Positions 1 through 12,273 of a stretch of DNA of 64,000 nucleotides are shown here, piece after piece. Below the pieces are notes generated by a model. The model was not told where the DNA came from, made no database searches, and worked only from the letters and a program-made list of their open reading frames with translations. Position 1 is the first letter of the stretch; the number at the start of each line of letters is the position of its first letter. This DNA comes from Coenobita brevimanus (lineage: Eukaryota; Arthropoda; Malacostraca; Decapoda; Coenobitidae). The stretch covers positions 37,645,104-37,709,103 of the forward strand of contig CM064715.1 in NCBI GenBank assembly GCA_032717465.1, read 5' to 3'. A program made the translations under genes and the position numbers.

Positions 1-438
1 CACTTTCCTTCTTGTCCCCATAGATATCGTTGCAGTGGTTTTATGGTTCGTCGACATAACGTGGTGTGTGCCCGCCTCAGACTGGGCTACCGACCTGTGT
101 GGCAGGTGGCTGGGGCGGGCTACGCACCTCATTTCTCCTCCTGTAAGCTGTGTGACGCACCCAGTGCCAACACCCTTGACCATGAGTGCCTGCAGTGTCC
201 ACATGTCTCTGATTTAATACCACACTGACTCACATTAGTGGACACTTGTAAACATTTGTTGGTAGATGATAACCTAGGTGTTATTCTCATGCGTCATCCA
301 TGCTTTGGTGGGTGTTGTTTTGGCTAGACAGCGTGTCCTGCGTGGGACGAGTTCCCCTGTATCCACCTCACATATGGCCACATGGCACTGTAACAGATTT
401 GTCGCCTTCAAGCGTAATAAATTAATCAAATCAAATCA
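1..438 (+). pseudogene. 3' end of a Jockey-like LINE (ORF2 C-terminus and 3' tail)
   Basis: Bases 1-228 are open and encode the last part of a non-LTR retrotransposon ORF2. A short helix-rich stretch (R-L-R-L-G-Y-R-P) is followed by a Cys/His cluster, C-K-L-C then H-E-C-L-Q-C, the arrangement usually found after the RNase H domain of Jockey/R1-type LINEs. The reading ends at a stop near 226 and about 200 bp of 3' UTR follow. The tail at 417-438 is a run of (TCAAA)-like units, a usual 3' terminus for such elements. The rest of the element lies outside the window to the left. Family assignment beyond 'Jockey-like' is not possible from this fragment. Confidence 0.7.
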
Positions 439-506
439 ACACTGCCTATGTTTGTGGTGTCGAGGTGGACGTATCGAGCATTTGTGAAACTATTGCCTTG
501 CCTACT

Positions 507-528
507 GCGCGCGCGCGCGCGCGCGCGT

Positions 529-590
<62 letters not shown>
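507..590. repeat. (GC)n-(GT)n compound microsatellite
   Basis: About 20 bp of alternating GC pass through mixed GTGC units into about 55 bp of uninterrupted GT. Alternating purine-pyrimidine DNA of this kind can adopt Z-DNA. Open frames through it (poly-CV, poly-TH, poly-RA) are artefacts of the repeat. Confidence 0.97.
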
Positions 591-593
<3 letters not shown>

Positions 594-701
594 GCCACGA
601 CAATCACAGTCAGCTGCCATCCGCAAAGGCCATCCTAGGCTCACTGTCCCGTCCACCTAGCTGTCCCTTCTTATAAAATATTTTGCACTCTAGGCTACAG
701 C

Positions 702-702
<1 letters not shown>

Positions 703-738
<36 letters not shown>
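703..738. repeat. (ATT)n microsatellite
   Basis: Twelve or so perfect ATT units. Confidence 0.95.
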
Positions 739-2640
739 TTCTTTAATACCAAGACAGTTGTTCTTAGTACCCGTGAGTTTGCTTAGTGCAAACCTAAAAT
801 TTAATTATCTTCATAAACGACCACTCCACATTCATCTGTTGATTTCATCAAGAGATAATTTTGATGTTTACGAACGTAGGAGAGATGGAGTCCACCGCGG
901 CCCTGACAAAACGTTTCCTCTGTATTGAGATTAGGTGTTTGTTCTTGGTTAGAGTGGCGGCTGTTTTGGGGCCTGGAAGCGGCAATACTGTCAAATAAAC
1001 ATCAAAGACATTCAGGGCCGCGCTGGACTCTGTTTTTCCTCACCTACGTGGCTATTTCACAATTCCACATCAGGATATTTATGGTTCATATTGCTCTGAT
1101 TGATGTATCCATTGTTATTCCATCAACATTGATTACTGGCACTTGTACGAGTAATTCCTGAAACCTACGTAGTTTACTTTAGGTTCCCTTACTGTAAGTT
1201 TCCGGTTAGAACTCGGATCCATTGCATTCGTGTTGTGTTCACCACGGAATTTCTTTCGTTGTTTTTGGTCATTTAAATAACATACTGTAATGTCACCGGT
1301 AAATATATCGACAATGACATGATTATTGGATGTAGATTTTATAGTTATTACGTGTCTCATTCCATTTACATGTAGCTGCTACTGAAATGCTGTTCTGAAG
1401 TCTACTGAGATTAGTTTTATTAGTCTTTCCTACTGTTTACCAATACGTTGGTTATTCAAAACATGCAAATAATTTATTTACATATAATGGCTGGTGATAA
1501 AGGACAATTGAATATTTTGTATAACTGTGACGTGCTAATGTCCGATACTGAACAATGTTATTTATAAAATATATATTAGAGAACAGTTTGTTATTTACAA
1601 TACATTAAGGCACAGTTTACTGATCTTTAATATCTGTAATATCACTTATTAACTCTGTTAGCTGAATCACTGTTTCTTTGCATGGGTTTGCTGCTGATGG
1701 CATATAAATCCCACATGTGGCACACATTCACAGCGCGGGTTATTCCTGTCTCTACTTGAGAGGATATAACCAGGGCTTCAGCGGCCTTCGGAGGGATGTC
1801 ATGTACGTTTACTTCTCACTTTGATAATCACCTCGTCTACGTAGATGAGTGTGTAATGATGGCCTAGTGAAGATATACTTTCGCACAGGGGGATACGGAG
1901 TTATGACCTGTACAAAAATAGATTAAAAAAAATTGCACATAAACTGTATGAGCACTACGAATCAATGTGGTATCAAAATTGCACAGTCCACTGCTGGTAT
2001 ACCTTAGCCTACGTGGATACAAGTACTTTAGTCCCTCTTGTGTCCCTTAGCTACTCCGAGGCTATTGGATCGAAGATGGTAAAATTGGCACACGTGCTGA
2101 ATAACACCGTAGTTTACGGGTAATACACTTTAACCACCCTTATCCCCCTATTGCCAACCCCCAACTATTGTAAATCTCCCTCCATATTCTTTTTACACTG
2201 TTTGATGGAATGAGATGAAACATGGAAAATAACTGCGGAATGATAATGAGAGTTTTAAATAATTTAGATTAACCCGTCTCCACCCTGACCCCATAGTCCC
2301 TCCCCGACTCTTGTGAGTTTCCCATCACATATCAACGTTTTCCCTCACCCATTCTTGTGATTTTCTCATCCCATATCACTAAACGTTTTTATCAGCATAA
2401 TAATTGATTGCCTCATCCTAAATGGTGTCATATATGTTTACCGGCATTTTTTTGTAGTCAGATGACAAAACTGACATCCAACGACGACTTACTTCTCACA
2501 ACCTGCACGACAGTCATTAGCTACGTTAATTCCCACACCTACTCCATTCCCCCTCTAAGTGCAGGGTATGCAGTTTAGACCTGACAGTCAAAGCATACTG
2601 CACGTTTACTGTATAACTATATACAGAACTGCATGCAGTT
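739..2640. other. AT-rich sequence, nothing recognised
   Basis: No long open frame, tandem repeat or inverted terminal repeat was found. ORFs here are under 80 codons with no recognisable motif. Part of it could be very old transposon sequence. Confidence 0.5.
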
Positions 2641-2689
2641 TACAGTTACACTGCATGCCGTTTATACATTATACATTTCAATTATAGAT

Positions 2690-3712
2690 GTGAAAGGAAG
2701 ACGAGCCAATGCACCGCCAGTGATTACCGAACGAGGCAGGATCCTTGGAATGTACGAATCGGGAGTACAGGTTGCAGACATTGCTCAGCAGTTGGCCAGG
2801 TCCACCAAAATGATCAGGGAATGGATCCGTAGATGGTAGGGGGACGGGTCTGTGTTCACTACGCCTCGGAGTGGGAGACTGAATGTAACCTCATCCCGAA
2901 CGGATGATCTGATCCTGGGAGCTTCATAGGAGCATCCAAAGAGGATGACAGTGGAGCACACATGAAATCTGGAGCTGACCTGCCTTCCTAACAACAAGAC
3001 GGCACCTCCATGAACACGGTATCCACTGCCACGTCCCGGCTCACAACGAATGTCTGACACAACAGCAAGAAAGTTGGTTTGGCTTTGCCCTGGAATACCT
3101 TCCAGATGACGCTGAGTTTTAGAGGACAGTCATCTTTACTGATGAAAAAACATTTCCGTCTGTGGAAGCCCAGGCGAGGCACTGCTGGCACCCTTCCAAC
3201 ACACGCTACCAGCAGCAACACATCGAACAGTGAGAAATGAGTGGCAGGGTATCCGTGTCAGTCTGGAGATGCATGTGGGTATACGGGCCTGGAGAACTAA
3301 TTAAGATCAGCGGCAGGTTTGTCAGGCGGCAGTGTGTGAAGATACCGGAGGATGTGTTGCTTCCGTCAGTGTGAGCAACAGCAATTTCTGCTCCTGATAT
3401 GATCACACTGGTCCACGACAGAAGCCCATCTACAACAGCCAAATAGTGATGGAGTGACTCCAGAGCCATCCAGAAACTGAGGTCCTGGACTGGCCCTCCA
3501 AAGGACGTGATCCAAACCCCATTAACCATCTGTGGGCCATGATGTCTCAGGACTGGGATGTTGGGGAGTACCGCATCGATCAGGCAGTGAAGGAGAGGGC
3601 TGAGGTATGGAAGAGTGTCTGCTGACGACCTGATTTGTGCCAGAATTTAGTCGAGCCCATGCTCAGGCATCTTCATGAGGACGTTGATGAAGCAGGAGGC
3701 TGGACTTGATAC
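2690..3712 (+). pseudogene. Tc1/mariner-family transposase relic
   Basis: The first 50 codons (about 2690-2839) encode a Tc1-type paired helix-turn-helix: an E-R-G-R-I-L-G-M-Y motif, then a second helix ending in I-R-E-W-I-R-R-W. A stop follows directly. Downstream, in shifting frames, are further Tc1 marks: F-T-D-E-K-T-F near 3135 (first catalytic Asp), and W-P-S-K-G-R-D-P-N-P-I-N-H-L-W near 3490-3535, the box before the last catalytic Glu. The total length, about 1 kb, fits a Tc1 transposase gene of roughly 340 codons. Several frameshifts and stops make it non-functional. No convincing terminal inverted repeats were seen by eye. Confidence 0.82.
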
Positions 3713-4333
3713 TAAATTTTCATACTGGATGCACGGGCCTCACACAGTGCCTGGGAGAGGCCCAGACAACAATGTGCTTTGCAATACGAAATAAATGAGC
3801 AGCCGAATTGCGCGAATGCACATGCAAGCATGTTTTACAAGGCATAGGCAGACAGAGAAGGTAGGAAAAATGAAGGAGGTTTATGAGGGACGGGGAGATC
3901 AGCGTTCCTGGACAGTTCACCACCTATCTATGAGTGGTCCTGACATCTGATGACCAGTCACGTGCATCATAAATAGACTTAGACTAAACTCTTTGTGTTA
4001 TTAGCCTACATAATTTGTGGACCTCACCTTTTTATTTTACTTTACATAGTAATATTGCCAAGCGAATAACTTTTGTAATTGCATTATTATCACACTGGTA
4101 GTGTCTGCTCCATATATGAGCAGGCTTTCCCATCCGCACCGAAGCTGGGCTTACATTGGCAGGTTTCCCTCAACCAAGGAATGGGTTGGCTAGAACGTTG
4201 GTGTTTGGAATAACAGGTTGTCTGAATGCTGACCATTTACTGACATTGAAAATATTATAACAAATACTGTATATTAGTAATGAGTATCATATGGCCCTGC
4301 TCTAACATTTAAAATGTGTGATTTCACTATATT
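3713..4333. other. Unassigned spacer
   Basis: May include the 3' flank of the Tc1 relic. No coding or repeat structure recognised. Confidence 0.4.
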
Positions 4334-4334
4334 G

Positions 4335-5047
4335 CTATGGTCTGACAAATCTAAACTGGCGGCTAGGGTGGGGCGTGAAGCTCTGCACAGTGGTGCCACG
4401 TTTTCCATACGCGCGATGCCCCCCCCCCTCTGGGGGGAGATGTGTGTCACCCTGGGGAATTTTGTTTCTTTTATGAGTGACTTATGAACTTATGCTTTCA
4501 TTTCTTTATTTTGTTTTATTATATCTAATTATATTTAAAAATATTTAATATTGGGAACTGGTTGAGCTGCCTTCCTGAGTCAAGGACACAAAGGACTGTG
4601 AACCAAGACGCTCTGGCCGGGTTAGACTGGGAAGGTGTGAGTGTTGTCGCTCACGAGGGTTTAATATATTATTTTTTTAAATTAAGAAATTGGTATATTT
4701 TCACTTATATTCCTGCGCATTATCGTATAATCATAATCGTGACAGTATTACCCACCCCAGAAATATGGTAAATGCCAATAAAAGTTCCTACATTTTTTTT
4801 TAGCAACACTGTAAAATATTTATGCCACGTTTCTGTATTGCTGTATAAATATTTTATGCATAAGATTACTGTTCTTTCATATATTATAATACACACGTTA
4901 ACAGTGTAATCATATGTGTTTATCTTATTTGTTCTGCCTTTTACATATATTACAGCTGTTTCACATCACGGGCTTGGAAAACATAGCAACACTGTACAGA
5001 GGTTCGTGCCACACCCTAGCCGCGAGTTTAGATTTGTCAGACCATAG
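4335..5047. mobile_element. MITE with long terminal inverted repeats, family unknown
   Basis: The left end CTATGGTCTGACAAATCTAA is repeated exactly in inverted orientation at about 5028-5047. Similarity continues inward, with scattered mismatches, for about 85-90 bp on each side: a GCGGCTAGGGTG block, a CTSTRCAGTG block and a GTTTTCC block match in order. The roughly 710 bp element has no transposase. The interior is AT-rich with a C8-12/G6 tract near 4420-4440. No clear target-site duplication was seen, so the superfamily is open. Confidence 0.82.
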
Positions 5048-6255
5048 TAATCATTATATTCACTCGACCGCTGTTGCTGCCACAAGATCCACCACACATA
5101 CAAATATTGTTACCGAACATTATTTATCTTTCTTACTGTAATACATCTGTATCACAATCGTAGCCATATCAATATCTGGTGATTTAGCTACGTAATCTGC
5201 ACCCAGATACAACTTACGTCGCACCTCCCTCTCCCAACCTCCTTGTACCGGTACACCTCATAAACATTACTGGGCGCCATCTGTTGGGTGACAAAAGCAC
5301 TTCTTTCAGATGTTTCGTTTTTCGATCCTCAGGTGTTTCGTATTCACACAGTGGCTGGTTGGGGGAACGAACTTTTGTTCGTGATAGTTTATCTGCAAGG
5401 AAAAATGGTAAATGGGTATAATGAAATTGTATCTTACATAATAAATGAAGGAAATATGGTACTTAAACAATCGAACATCGTACGAACCCACTGCGCTCAT
5501 TTGGAGGCGCTTCTCATGAGCAGCGTCGCGTAGTTTGTGTGCCCTCTGCCAGGGGCCCAGCGCAGCACTGATGATGTGTATACATCACACCTGATGTCCG
5601 CGCCCTTTGAAATCAACCAATGTATCCGGAAAATATAGTGCCATGGTCCACTGCGCAGCTAAAATATATGTGAAAAAATGGACTGTAGCAGAACTGAGAA
5701 GTTTTCTCAAAGCAAGAGGAATACCATGCCTTTAAAAATTCAGGTCGCTGATCTCGGCCCCGTAAGATTTCGGCCGTAAAATTCTATTATTGTGTATAAT
5801 GGTTAGAGTCATGTCAGGATTTGCCAAATGAAAGATTATGATCTTTGGAAATTGTATGATAAATTATTCCAACAACTGAGATTCATAACACTTGGTGAGT
5901 GCTGAATGCAAACACACACAATAAGTTTTCGTGGCATTTAGTAAACTCTATGGAGAACTTTTCAGCGTAAATCTCATTTACAAAATCAGTAAAATATCTA
6001 AGATGAATATAATACTGTCATAATGCTTTATGCATGACTAATAATCCCGATAGGAATTTTTTAAAAGGAAGGCACACCAACTCTGAGCGGGTAGTGACCC
6101 CACTCTGTTTTGTGATCCGGCGAACACTGGCAACTTTCAAGAGTTTGTAGGGGCTCTAATTACAGTGGTATGGTGCATGTATGATACAAAGTATGCAACA
6201 TTACATATGTGGAGTGTATGTGTGATATATAGTAGAAAACACTACAAAATACTAA
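5048..6255. other. Unassigned spacer
   Basis: Mixed-composition DNA with no gene, recognisable transposon motif or tandem repeat. Open frames at 5288-5533 (+) and 5306-5500 (-) overlap on opposite strands and show no known motif. Confidence 0.4.

Positions 6256-6256
<1 letters not shown>

Positions 6257-6296
<40 letters not shown>
6257..6296. repeat. (AC)n microsatellite
   Basis: Twenty AC units without interruption. Confidence 0.97.
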
Positions 6297-6299
<3 letters not shown>

Positions 6300-6401
6300 C
6301 TTTGGGGTTTTCACTGTGTGCCTAAGATGCCATAAAAGGATGATAGAACCCGACATACGAAGCGATCTTTTTCCTACCACTTTATTTTCATATAAATATT
6401 G

Positions 6402-6417
6402 CACACACACACACACA

Positions 6418-6477
<60 letters not shown>
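6402..6477. repeat. (CA)n microsatellite
   Basis: About 38 CA units with one TA interruption near 6423. Confidence 0.97.
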
Positions 6478-6478
<1 letters not shown>

Positions 6479-6507
6479 GGAATTATCAATTATACAGAAA
6501 ACCCAGG

Positions 6508-6619
<112 letters not shown>

Positions 6620-7085
6620 ATGAAAGAAGGAACTAAAAGCCAGAAGCCCGCAAACCGTTCCTTCCAAGAAACGAAAAAAACAACAACAACAATAAAACGA
6701 GAGCCAAATGCAGGATCCGTTCATTTCGAGATGCCTGGACACACTGTTTTTGAAAGACTGGAGATCATAGGAAGTAGGAAATACAGACAGAGGGACACAG
6801 TTCCAGAGTTGACCTCTTGCGTAAATGAACGACTGGGAGTAACAGTTAACTCTTGCACTAGGGAGTTGGACGGAAAAAGGATGAGTTTTTTATGCAAGGA
6901 AGAAGGAACCAAAGGCTGAGCCCGCAAAACTTTCCTTCCAATAAAAAAAAAAAAAATACAAAAGAGAGCCAAATTCAAGATCCAATCACATCGAGATGCC
7001 GGGACACACTTGAAAGACTGGAGACCATGCGAAGTAGGAAATACAGACAGAGGGAGACAGTTCCAGAGTTGACCTGTTGCATAAA
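6620..7085 (-). repeat. Tandem duplication of the LINE-A 3' end
   Basis: Two diverged units of the C-terminal codons plus 3' UTR lie head to tail, about 6620-6895 and about 6896-7085. Each contains, in the same order, the GAAGGAAC-AAAG block, an A-rich run, the TTCAAGATCC-like block, the ACACAC-GAAAGACTGGAGA block and the AGTAGGAAATACAGACAGAG block. The right unit is shorter. A single-copy counterpart is seen at 35232-35460. Confidence 0.75.
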
Positions 7086-7443
7086 TGAAGGACAGGTGTT
7101 AGGCGCCTGTCGTAGAGGAGGAGGGATGCAGACAGACAGTTCAGAAGAGCAGTGAACAAATGAAGTAGTGATAGAAAGAGATAAATATGCGGCAAAAGAG
7201 ATGGAGGTTGAAGGGGGCCAGTAAGAGGAGCAGAGCTGATGAGATGAAAAGCCTTAGACTTCACCCTATTGTGAAGAGCTGTATATGGGGAGCCTCCCCA
7301 CACATGAGAGCCGTACTCTACACAGGGCGAATAAAACCCGTGCATAAAGTCAACAGCCGTGCAGAGGTAAAGAAGGTACGGAGTTGGCTTAGCACACCTA
7401 ATCTCTTGGAAGCAGATTTTATAAGAGATGTAACATGATCTTT

Positions 7444-8492
7444 TCAAGATGTGTCCCGAGAGAATGAAACCCCAAGTATGTCTAAGGATGATGCAGGATT
7501 GAGCTGGATATTATTAAACGTTAGTGGGTACTCCTGTGGAAGATTTTGTCGGATTGATAGGTGTAAGAACTGAGTCTTTGATGCATTAAGAACAACTAGA
7601 TAATTTTTACCCAAGTCAGAGATACGAGCCAAGTCAGACATTAGGTGTGCCACAGCCTCATCCCTTGTTTGTTGAAGTAACTGCTAAGCTGGACGCTTCG
7701 AGAACCGAATGGAAAGGTGAAGGGTGGAATCATCAGCGTACGAGTGGATAGGGTTAGATGTACAGCTTGGAAGTCATTGATGAATAACAGGAAGAGAGTT
7801 GGTGACAGGACAGAGCCCTGATGAACACCACAGTTGATAGATCTGGGAGAAGAATGATGACAGTCTACAACAGCAGCTATAGAACGACCAGAAAGGAAGC
7901 TAAAAATGAAGGCACAGAGAGAAGGATAGAAACCGTAAGAAAGCTGTTTGGAAATTAAAGATTTATGCCAGACTCGATCGAAAGCCTTTGAGATGTCAAG
8001 TGCAACGGCAAAGTTTTCGCCAAAGCCCCAAAAAGAAGATGACCAGGTGTCTGAAAGGTAAATGAGAAGATCGCCAGTGGAGCATCCCTGATGGAACGCA
8101 TACTGACAATCAGAAAGAAGGTTATGACAGGAAAGATGCTTTAAAATTTTTCTGTCAAAAATAGACTCGAAAACTTTTGAGACACAGGTTGTTAAAGCAG
8201 TTGGGCGATGGACAGAGGGTTGGGAATGATCACCTTTCTTTGGGAATGGCTGAATGACAGCAAACACCCAGCAAGAAGAAAAGGTGCAAGTTGACAGACT
8301 AAGGCGAAAGAGCTTACCTGGGCAGGGTGTAAGCACAGAAGCACAGTTCATGATGACAGTGGGAGGAGACTCCATCAGGCCCATATGCATTGTTAGTATT
8401 GAGGTCAGTGATGGCAAAAAATACATTTGCTGAAGAAATTTTAATGTCAGCCATGAAGAAGTCAGAGGGGGGAAGTGATGGAGGAATAGCAC
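7444..8492 (-). pseudogene. LINE-A reverse transcriptase domain (broken)
   Basis: The 283-codon frame 8492-7641 holds the RT core. It shows the R-P-T-A-L-type box after G-D-H-S-Q-P, then V-A-L-D-I-S-K-A-F-D-R-V-W-H (motif A with catalytic Asp) and G-V-H-Q-G-S-V-L-S-P-T-L-F (motif B, where Q-G-S is typical). The Y-A-D-D box is present just downstream but in another frame, because of a frameshift near 7760. The 7653-7444 frame carries the post-catalytic segment (S-D-L-G-K-N, N-A-S-K-T-Q-F-L-H-L). The protein would copy its own RNA by target-primed reverse transcription; this copy cannot make it. Confidence 0.85.
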
Positions 8493-8784
8493 TGGAATTG
8501 TCTAAGGTGGAATTGGAGGAGAAAGTCTGAGTGAAGAGATTTGCTTTATCAGTAGAAGAAATAGCTACAGAGCCATCAAAGTAGAAAAGAGGAGGGAAGG
8601 ATGATGAGGTAAAGTTGTTAGAAAGGTTTTTGGCAAGGTGCCAAAAGGAGCAGGAAGAATTCCAGTTGGAGAGTTGGGAGCATTTAGTACGGATGAAATT
8701 ATTTTTAGCAGAGAGAAGAACAGAGTTAGCAAGATTCTGGGCAGAAACATAAAAAAGATGTGATTCAGGGATGGGCTGGCTCTG

Positions 8785-9905
8785 TTACCTTTTATATGCC
8801 CTCTCCTTGTTGTGGACAGCAATAGAACAAGCGTGATTAAACCAAGGCTTTCTTGCATTAGTCAAAGGATATGAGAAGGGAATGTATGCTTCCATGACCC
8901 AGAGAATAACCTCTGTAATGCGCAAGGCACACTCAGATGGCTCCCGGTCACGGAAGCAATAATCATTCCGGGGAAAATGAAAGAAGTACTCCCTGAGGGC
9001 TTTCCTATTAACAGCTCCAAAGTGCCACAACCAATATTTCTTTGTGGTCCACAGGCCACACTGGAGCGGTAGGATAGGTTAAGGTAATAAAGTTGTGATC
9101 GGAGGAGCCCAACAGAGAGGAAAGACTAACAGCGTAAGCAGAAGGATTATTTGCAAGAAACAGGTCAAGTATGTTGGAGCTCTCTCCAAGGCAGTCAGGG
9201 ATACGAGTAGGGTGCTGTACAAGCTGCAGTACGTCATTAAGGATAGAAAAGATGTAGGCTTGTTCACCAGGTGGATCAGTGAAAGGAAAGGAGAGCCAAA
9301 GGTGGTGGTGGTCGTGAACACTGAATCCTCCTAGAATGGTGATTTCAGAGAAAGGAGGAATGGAGATGATGTGTTCCATTGTAGAAATAAGATAGTCGAA
9401 GAATTTTTCATAGTCAGTATAATTAGGGGATAAGTAAACATTACATATATATTTTGTCAGAGAATGACAGGAAAGCTGAAGCCGGAAAGTAGAGAATTCA
9501 GAAGAATCAAGTTCAGGAACACGAGAGCATGATAAGTCGTTGTGTACATTTACACAACAGCCACCTTTGGCTTTGAATGAGTATAGAGAAAGTAAGAGGA
9601 TACAGAAAACGGTTTGCTGTCAGTTACCTCAGACAGCTGAGTCTCAGTTAAGAAGAGAAAGTGAGGTTTAGAGTAGGAGAGGTGGTGTTCAACGGAGAGA
9701 ATGTTAGAGGAATGGCCGCGAATGTTGCAGAAATAAAGAAGTGTGTTAGACTGTGGTTCCAGGCAGCTCGCTGAGTCGCCACCAGGAGAGGGACTGATGA
9801 TGGAGGCATTTTTGGTCCCCTTCCCCCCAGAGACTCCGAGGCTTGGTTATTAGACGCCATTTTTCTTTTTAATATTGAAAAGGACGTGTAGAGTGTCATG
9901 TGCAT
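8785..9905 (-). pseudogene. LINE-A endonuclease domain (broken)
   Basis: The frame 9379-9008 encodes the C-terminal half of an APE-like endonuclease. It includes [10 protein letters not shown] (usually G-D-F-N, so the catalytic positions are altered here) and L-G-S-S-D-H-N-F-I, the S-D-H box. The N-terminal part is spread over frames up to 9905, where a start-like segment (K-R-K-M-A-S-N-N) is seen. The frame 9030-8785 continues into the linker before the RT. Frameshifts separate the pieces. Confidence 0.8.
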
Positions 9906-10108
9906 GTAGTTTGGTGCTGACAGTTAGAGAAACTTGTATTGGAGAGCATGCTGGCCTACTCTTTGTGTTACTGAAACACTGAAAAAGTTCAGCAAAGGGG
10001 AATGGTCAGGAACTAGTCCCAAAGGTTGATGAAATGGGAGCTTCAGATCTCCCTGCCGTCAGTTTTCCATCCACCTTGGGAGTACTGCCCTGTTTGACTG
10101 GTGCTACA

Positions 10109-10941
10109 GTCTACTCCACAGTAGTAATGACATGATTATTATCTTTCATCTAGCACTTATATGTATATAAATTTCGTTTTCCCACTGTAGTAGCATTATA
10201 TTCCTACATCTAACCCTATGATTTTCGTAAATGGGTGGTGTAAGGAAACATACGTTTATTTCTGACCGGTTTTTCACAGGGGCTTCTTCGTTTAACGAGG
10301 AACATGACACTTATTCATCATCCATTAGCAATAATACTGAACAACATTCGTGCTGAAATCATTCCCAACTGTTTTTGACGAGATCTTCTTTTAATATCAC
10401 CCCTCTGTCACCAACTGTGTTTTGGTGGAAATTGAGCACTATGACCTATCATCAGGGATGGGTGCAAATGGCAGATTGCCTTCTGCTGTTATCAGGAAAT
10501 TTTGAGTGGGTCTGTACATTCGACTTCACCAACAGCCAATGACAAAAATTTTTTGCTTCATCACTCCAAACTACTCCACACCATTTGGAAGATCTCAAGC
10601 ACAGCAATGTATTTACCTTAAAAAGCAAGCCGCATCTCTTGTGGATTTGTGACATCTAATTGTGAAATTGTAGTACCATGTTCAACGCACAAGCTGTTTG
10701 TGCTCTGCGTCTGGGGTTCGAACTCCAAGCCACGACAGACATTTAAAGAGGGTGATGGTAACTTATCCTCTTCAGATGCATGGATATGTTTTCACACTGC
10801 CAGTTTTACTGGTGGAATGCAGAAACTGACACAAAAATGTAGTGTTTAAAACTTAAGCCTTTTACAGGTACTCCTTCATACTTTGCTGCCATGAGAAAGT
10901 TAGTTCTTTTAATCACACTTCCTCTGAGGGGAATGTTCAAT
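10109..10941. other. Unassigned sequence between LINE-A and the hAT element
   Basis: No open frame with a recognisable motif and no repeat structure. A GTTCGAACTCC near 10716 resembles a pol III B box, but no A box or cloverleaf accompanies it. Confidence 0.4.
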
Positions 10942-11161
10942 CCTAGCAGCAGGGCCGGCTTTTAGCCAATTGGACCAATTGCTCCCAATTGGGCCTGCGC
11001 CTAAGGGGGGTCCCAAGCTAGGGTGCGTGGGTAGGCTAATCTGCTCTAGTCTTGCCAAGTACACACAACAACATTGCATTCATACACCTAACACCACGTT
11101 GCTGGTCTTACAGAGAATAGCAATAATTATAATTTTCTTCTGAATTCTTAAAAAGTCAGTA

Positions 11162-11772
11162 TGTCATAAAGACTAAATGTCATAAAATACTTTGTGGTTC
11201 CTTTTTGGTTGAGTTATATATATATATATTTTAGACTTGTGGACGAGCGGTTTTTATATCTTGGAGTAGCTTCCCATTTATCATGTAGTGACAGGAGAGG
11301 TAAAGAATAGTATGGGACTATTTTTATTTGTCTTGGAAATAATAACAAGTCTCTCACACAGAGCGTAAGTATAGAGTCCCGTCCCGCTAGCTATCTCTCT
11401 GTCTCTCTCTCTTCTCAAGTTGCCAAGCCCTTCTCCCTGTGACCTGTCTCTTCTAAGGCCTGTCTCCTTCTGAGCTCTCTTTCCTAAATTCTGGTGAAAC
11501 AGGAGACGTATCACGTGCGTTCCTCGTGGATGGAAAGTTTAAGAAGCCTGTGTGTGAGTATGTGTGTATATATGTGTGTGGTCACCAGGGCTTTGTTCCC
11601 GGGTGGTTTGCTGACAACTAACTGCATCATCTCCTTACTGGCCGCTGTCGTCAGCTTTCCTCAGTGTAACTTGCAAACTCAATTCCTTTTCCCAGGCTCG
11701 CAGAGGGCTGTCTATCTATCTATTTATCTATCTATCTATTATGATTTGTACTTATAATATGTAGTCCTGACA
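11162..11772 (-). repeat. 3' LTR of the env-bearing gypsy element (611 bp)
   Basis: Bounded on the plus strand by TGTCATAAA and by ATATGTAGTCCTGACA. It contains a short (TA)n run near 11217 and a (CTAT)n run at about 11711-11739. Its two ends are all it shares with the 54 bp 5' copy. Confidence 0.75.
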
Positions 11773-12171
11773 TCTGCTCGGCCGTGCGAAAATGGCGTAC
11801 CATCGACAGTTAATACTCCTAACATATTAATACATACTATATACACATTATAATGAACTTATAAGCTAATTAAGTGAAATACATAATATTGTAAAAGTAA
11901 CATAATTGTATGAATATTGTATACATATATTATTCATAGTAAATAGTGATTATTCAGTAATATTACATTTTAAACAAGTTGTATACATATTTGAATAAAT
12001 GCATTAAAGTAAATTATTTAACTGTAATACAGTATGTACTTGGGTTATTATAGTGAAATGCATACATGCAAGAATAAAAAATAGTTTAAAATTAAGATTA
12101 TGGTAAGAGTTATTAATATTTCATTTAAAGATAATTGTACTGGTCTGCCATATATGGGTCATTCTTCTTTG

Positions 12172-12249
<78 letters not shown>

Positions 12250-12273
12250 AACTATATACAAAATATATACACT
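11773..12273 (-). other. 3' UTR of the env-bearing gypsy element
   Basis: Very AT-rich, no gene. A (TA)n tract of about 65 bp lies at 12176-12242. No long polypurine tract is evident directly upstream of the 3' LTR. Confidence 0.6.
12176..12242. repeat. (TA)n microsatellite
   Basis: Over 30 uninterrupted TA units. Confidence 0.95.

Larger units (their letters stand above)
6620..10108 (-). mobile_element. Jockey-like LINE, family A copy 1, degenerate but nearly full length
   Basis: Read on the minus strand the order is 5' UTR (about 10108-9906), endonuclease (about 9780-8900), linker, reverse transcriptase (about 8490-7440), C-terminal region (7440-6990) and 3' UTR. The 5' end is set by comparison with 37246-37430, which matches the same 5' UTR in opposite orientation. 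Length is about 3.5 kb. Many frameshifts and stops break the reading. The 3' end is duplicated in tandem and ends in a (TA)n tract. Two further copies of this family lie at 35.2-52.9 kb (minus) and 37.2-42.8 kb (plus). Confidence 0.85.

Noticed and set aside
426..660. Open frames of poly-TH, poly-CV and poly-RA on both strands
   Set aside because: Produced by the GC/GT microsatellite. The same applies at 6252-6742, 34897-35151 and 53100-53500.
10700..10760. tRNA-like or SINE B box (GTTCGAACTCC)
   Set aside because: No A box at the right distance, no cloverleaf, no repeat copies in the window.
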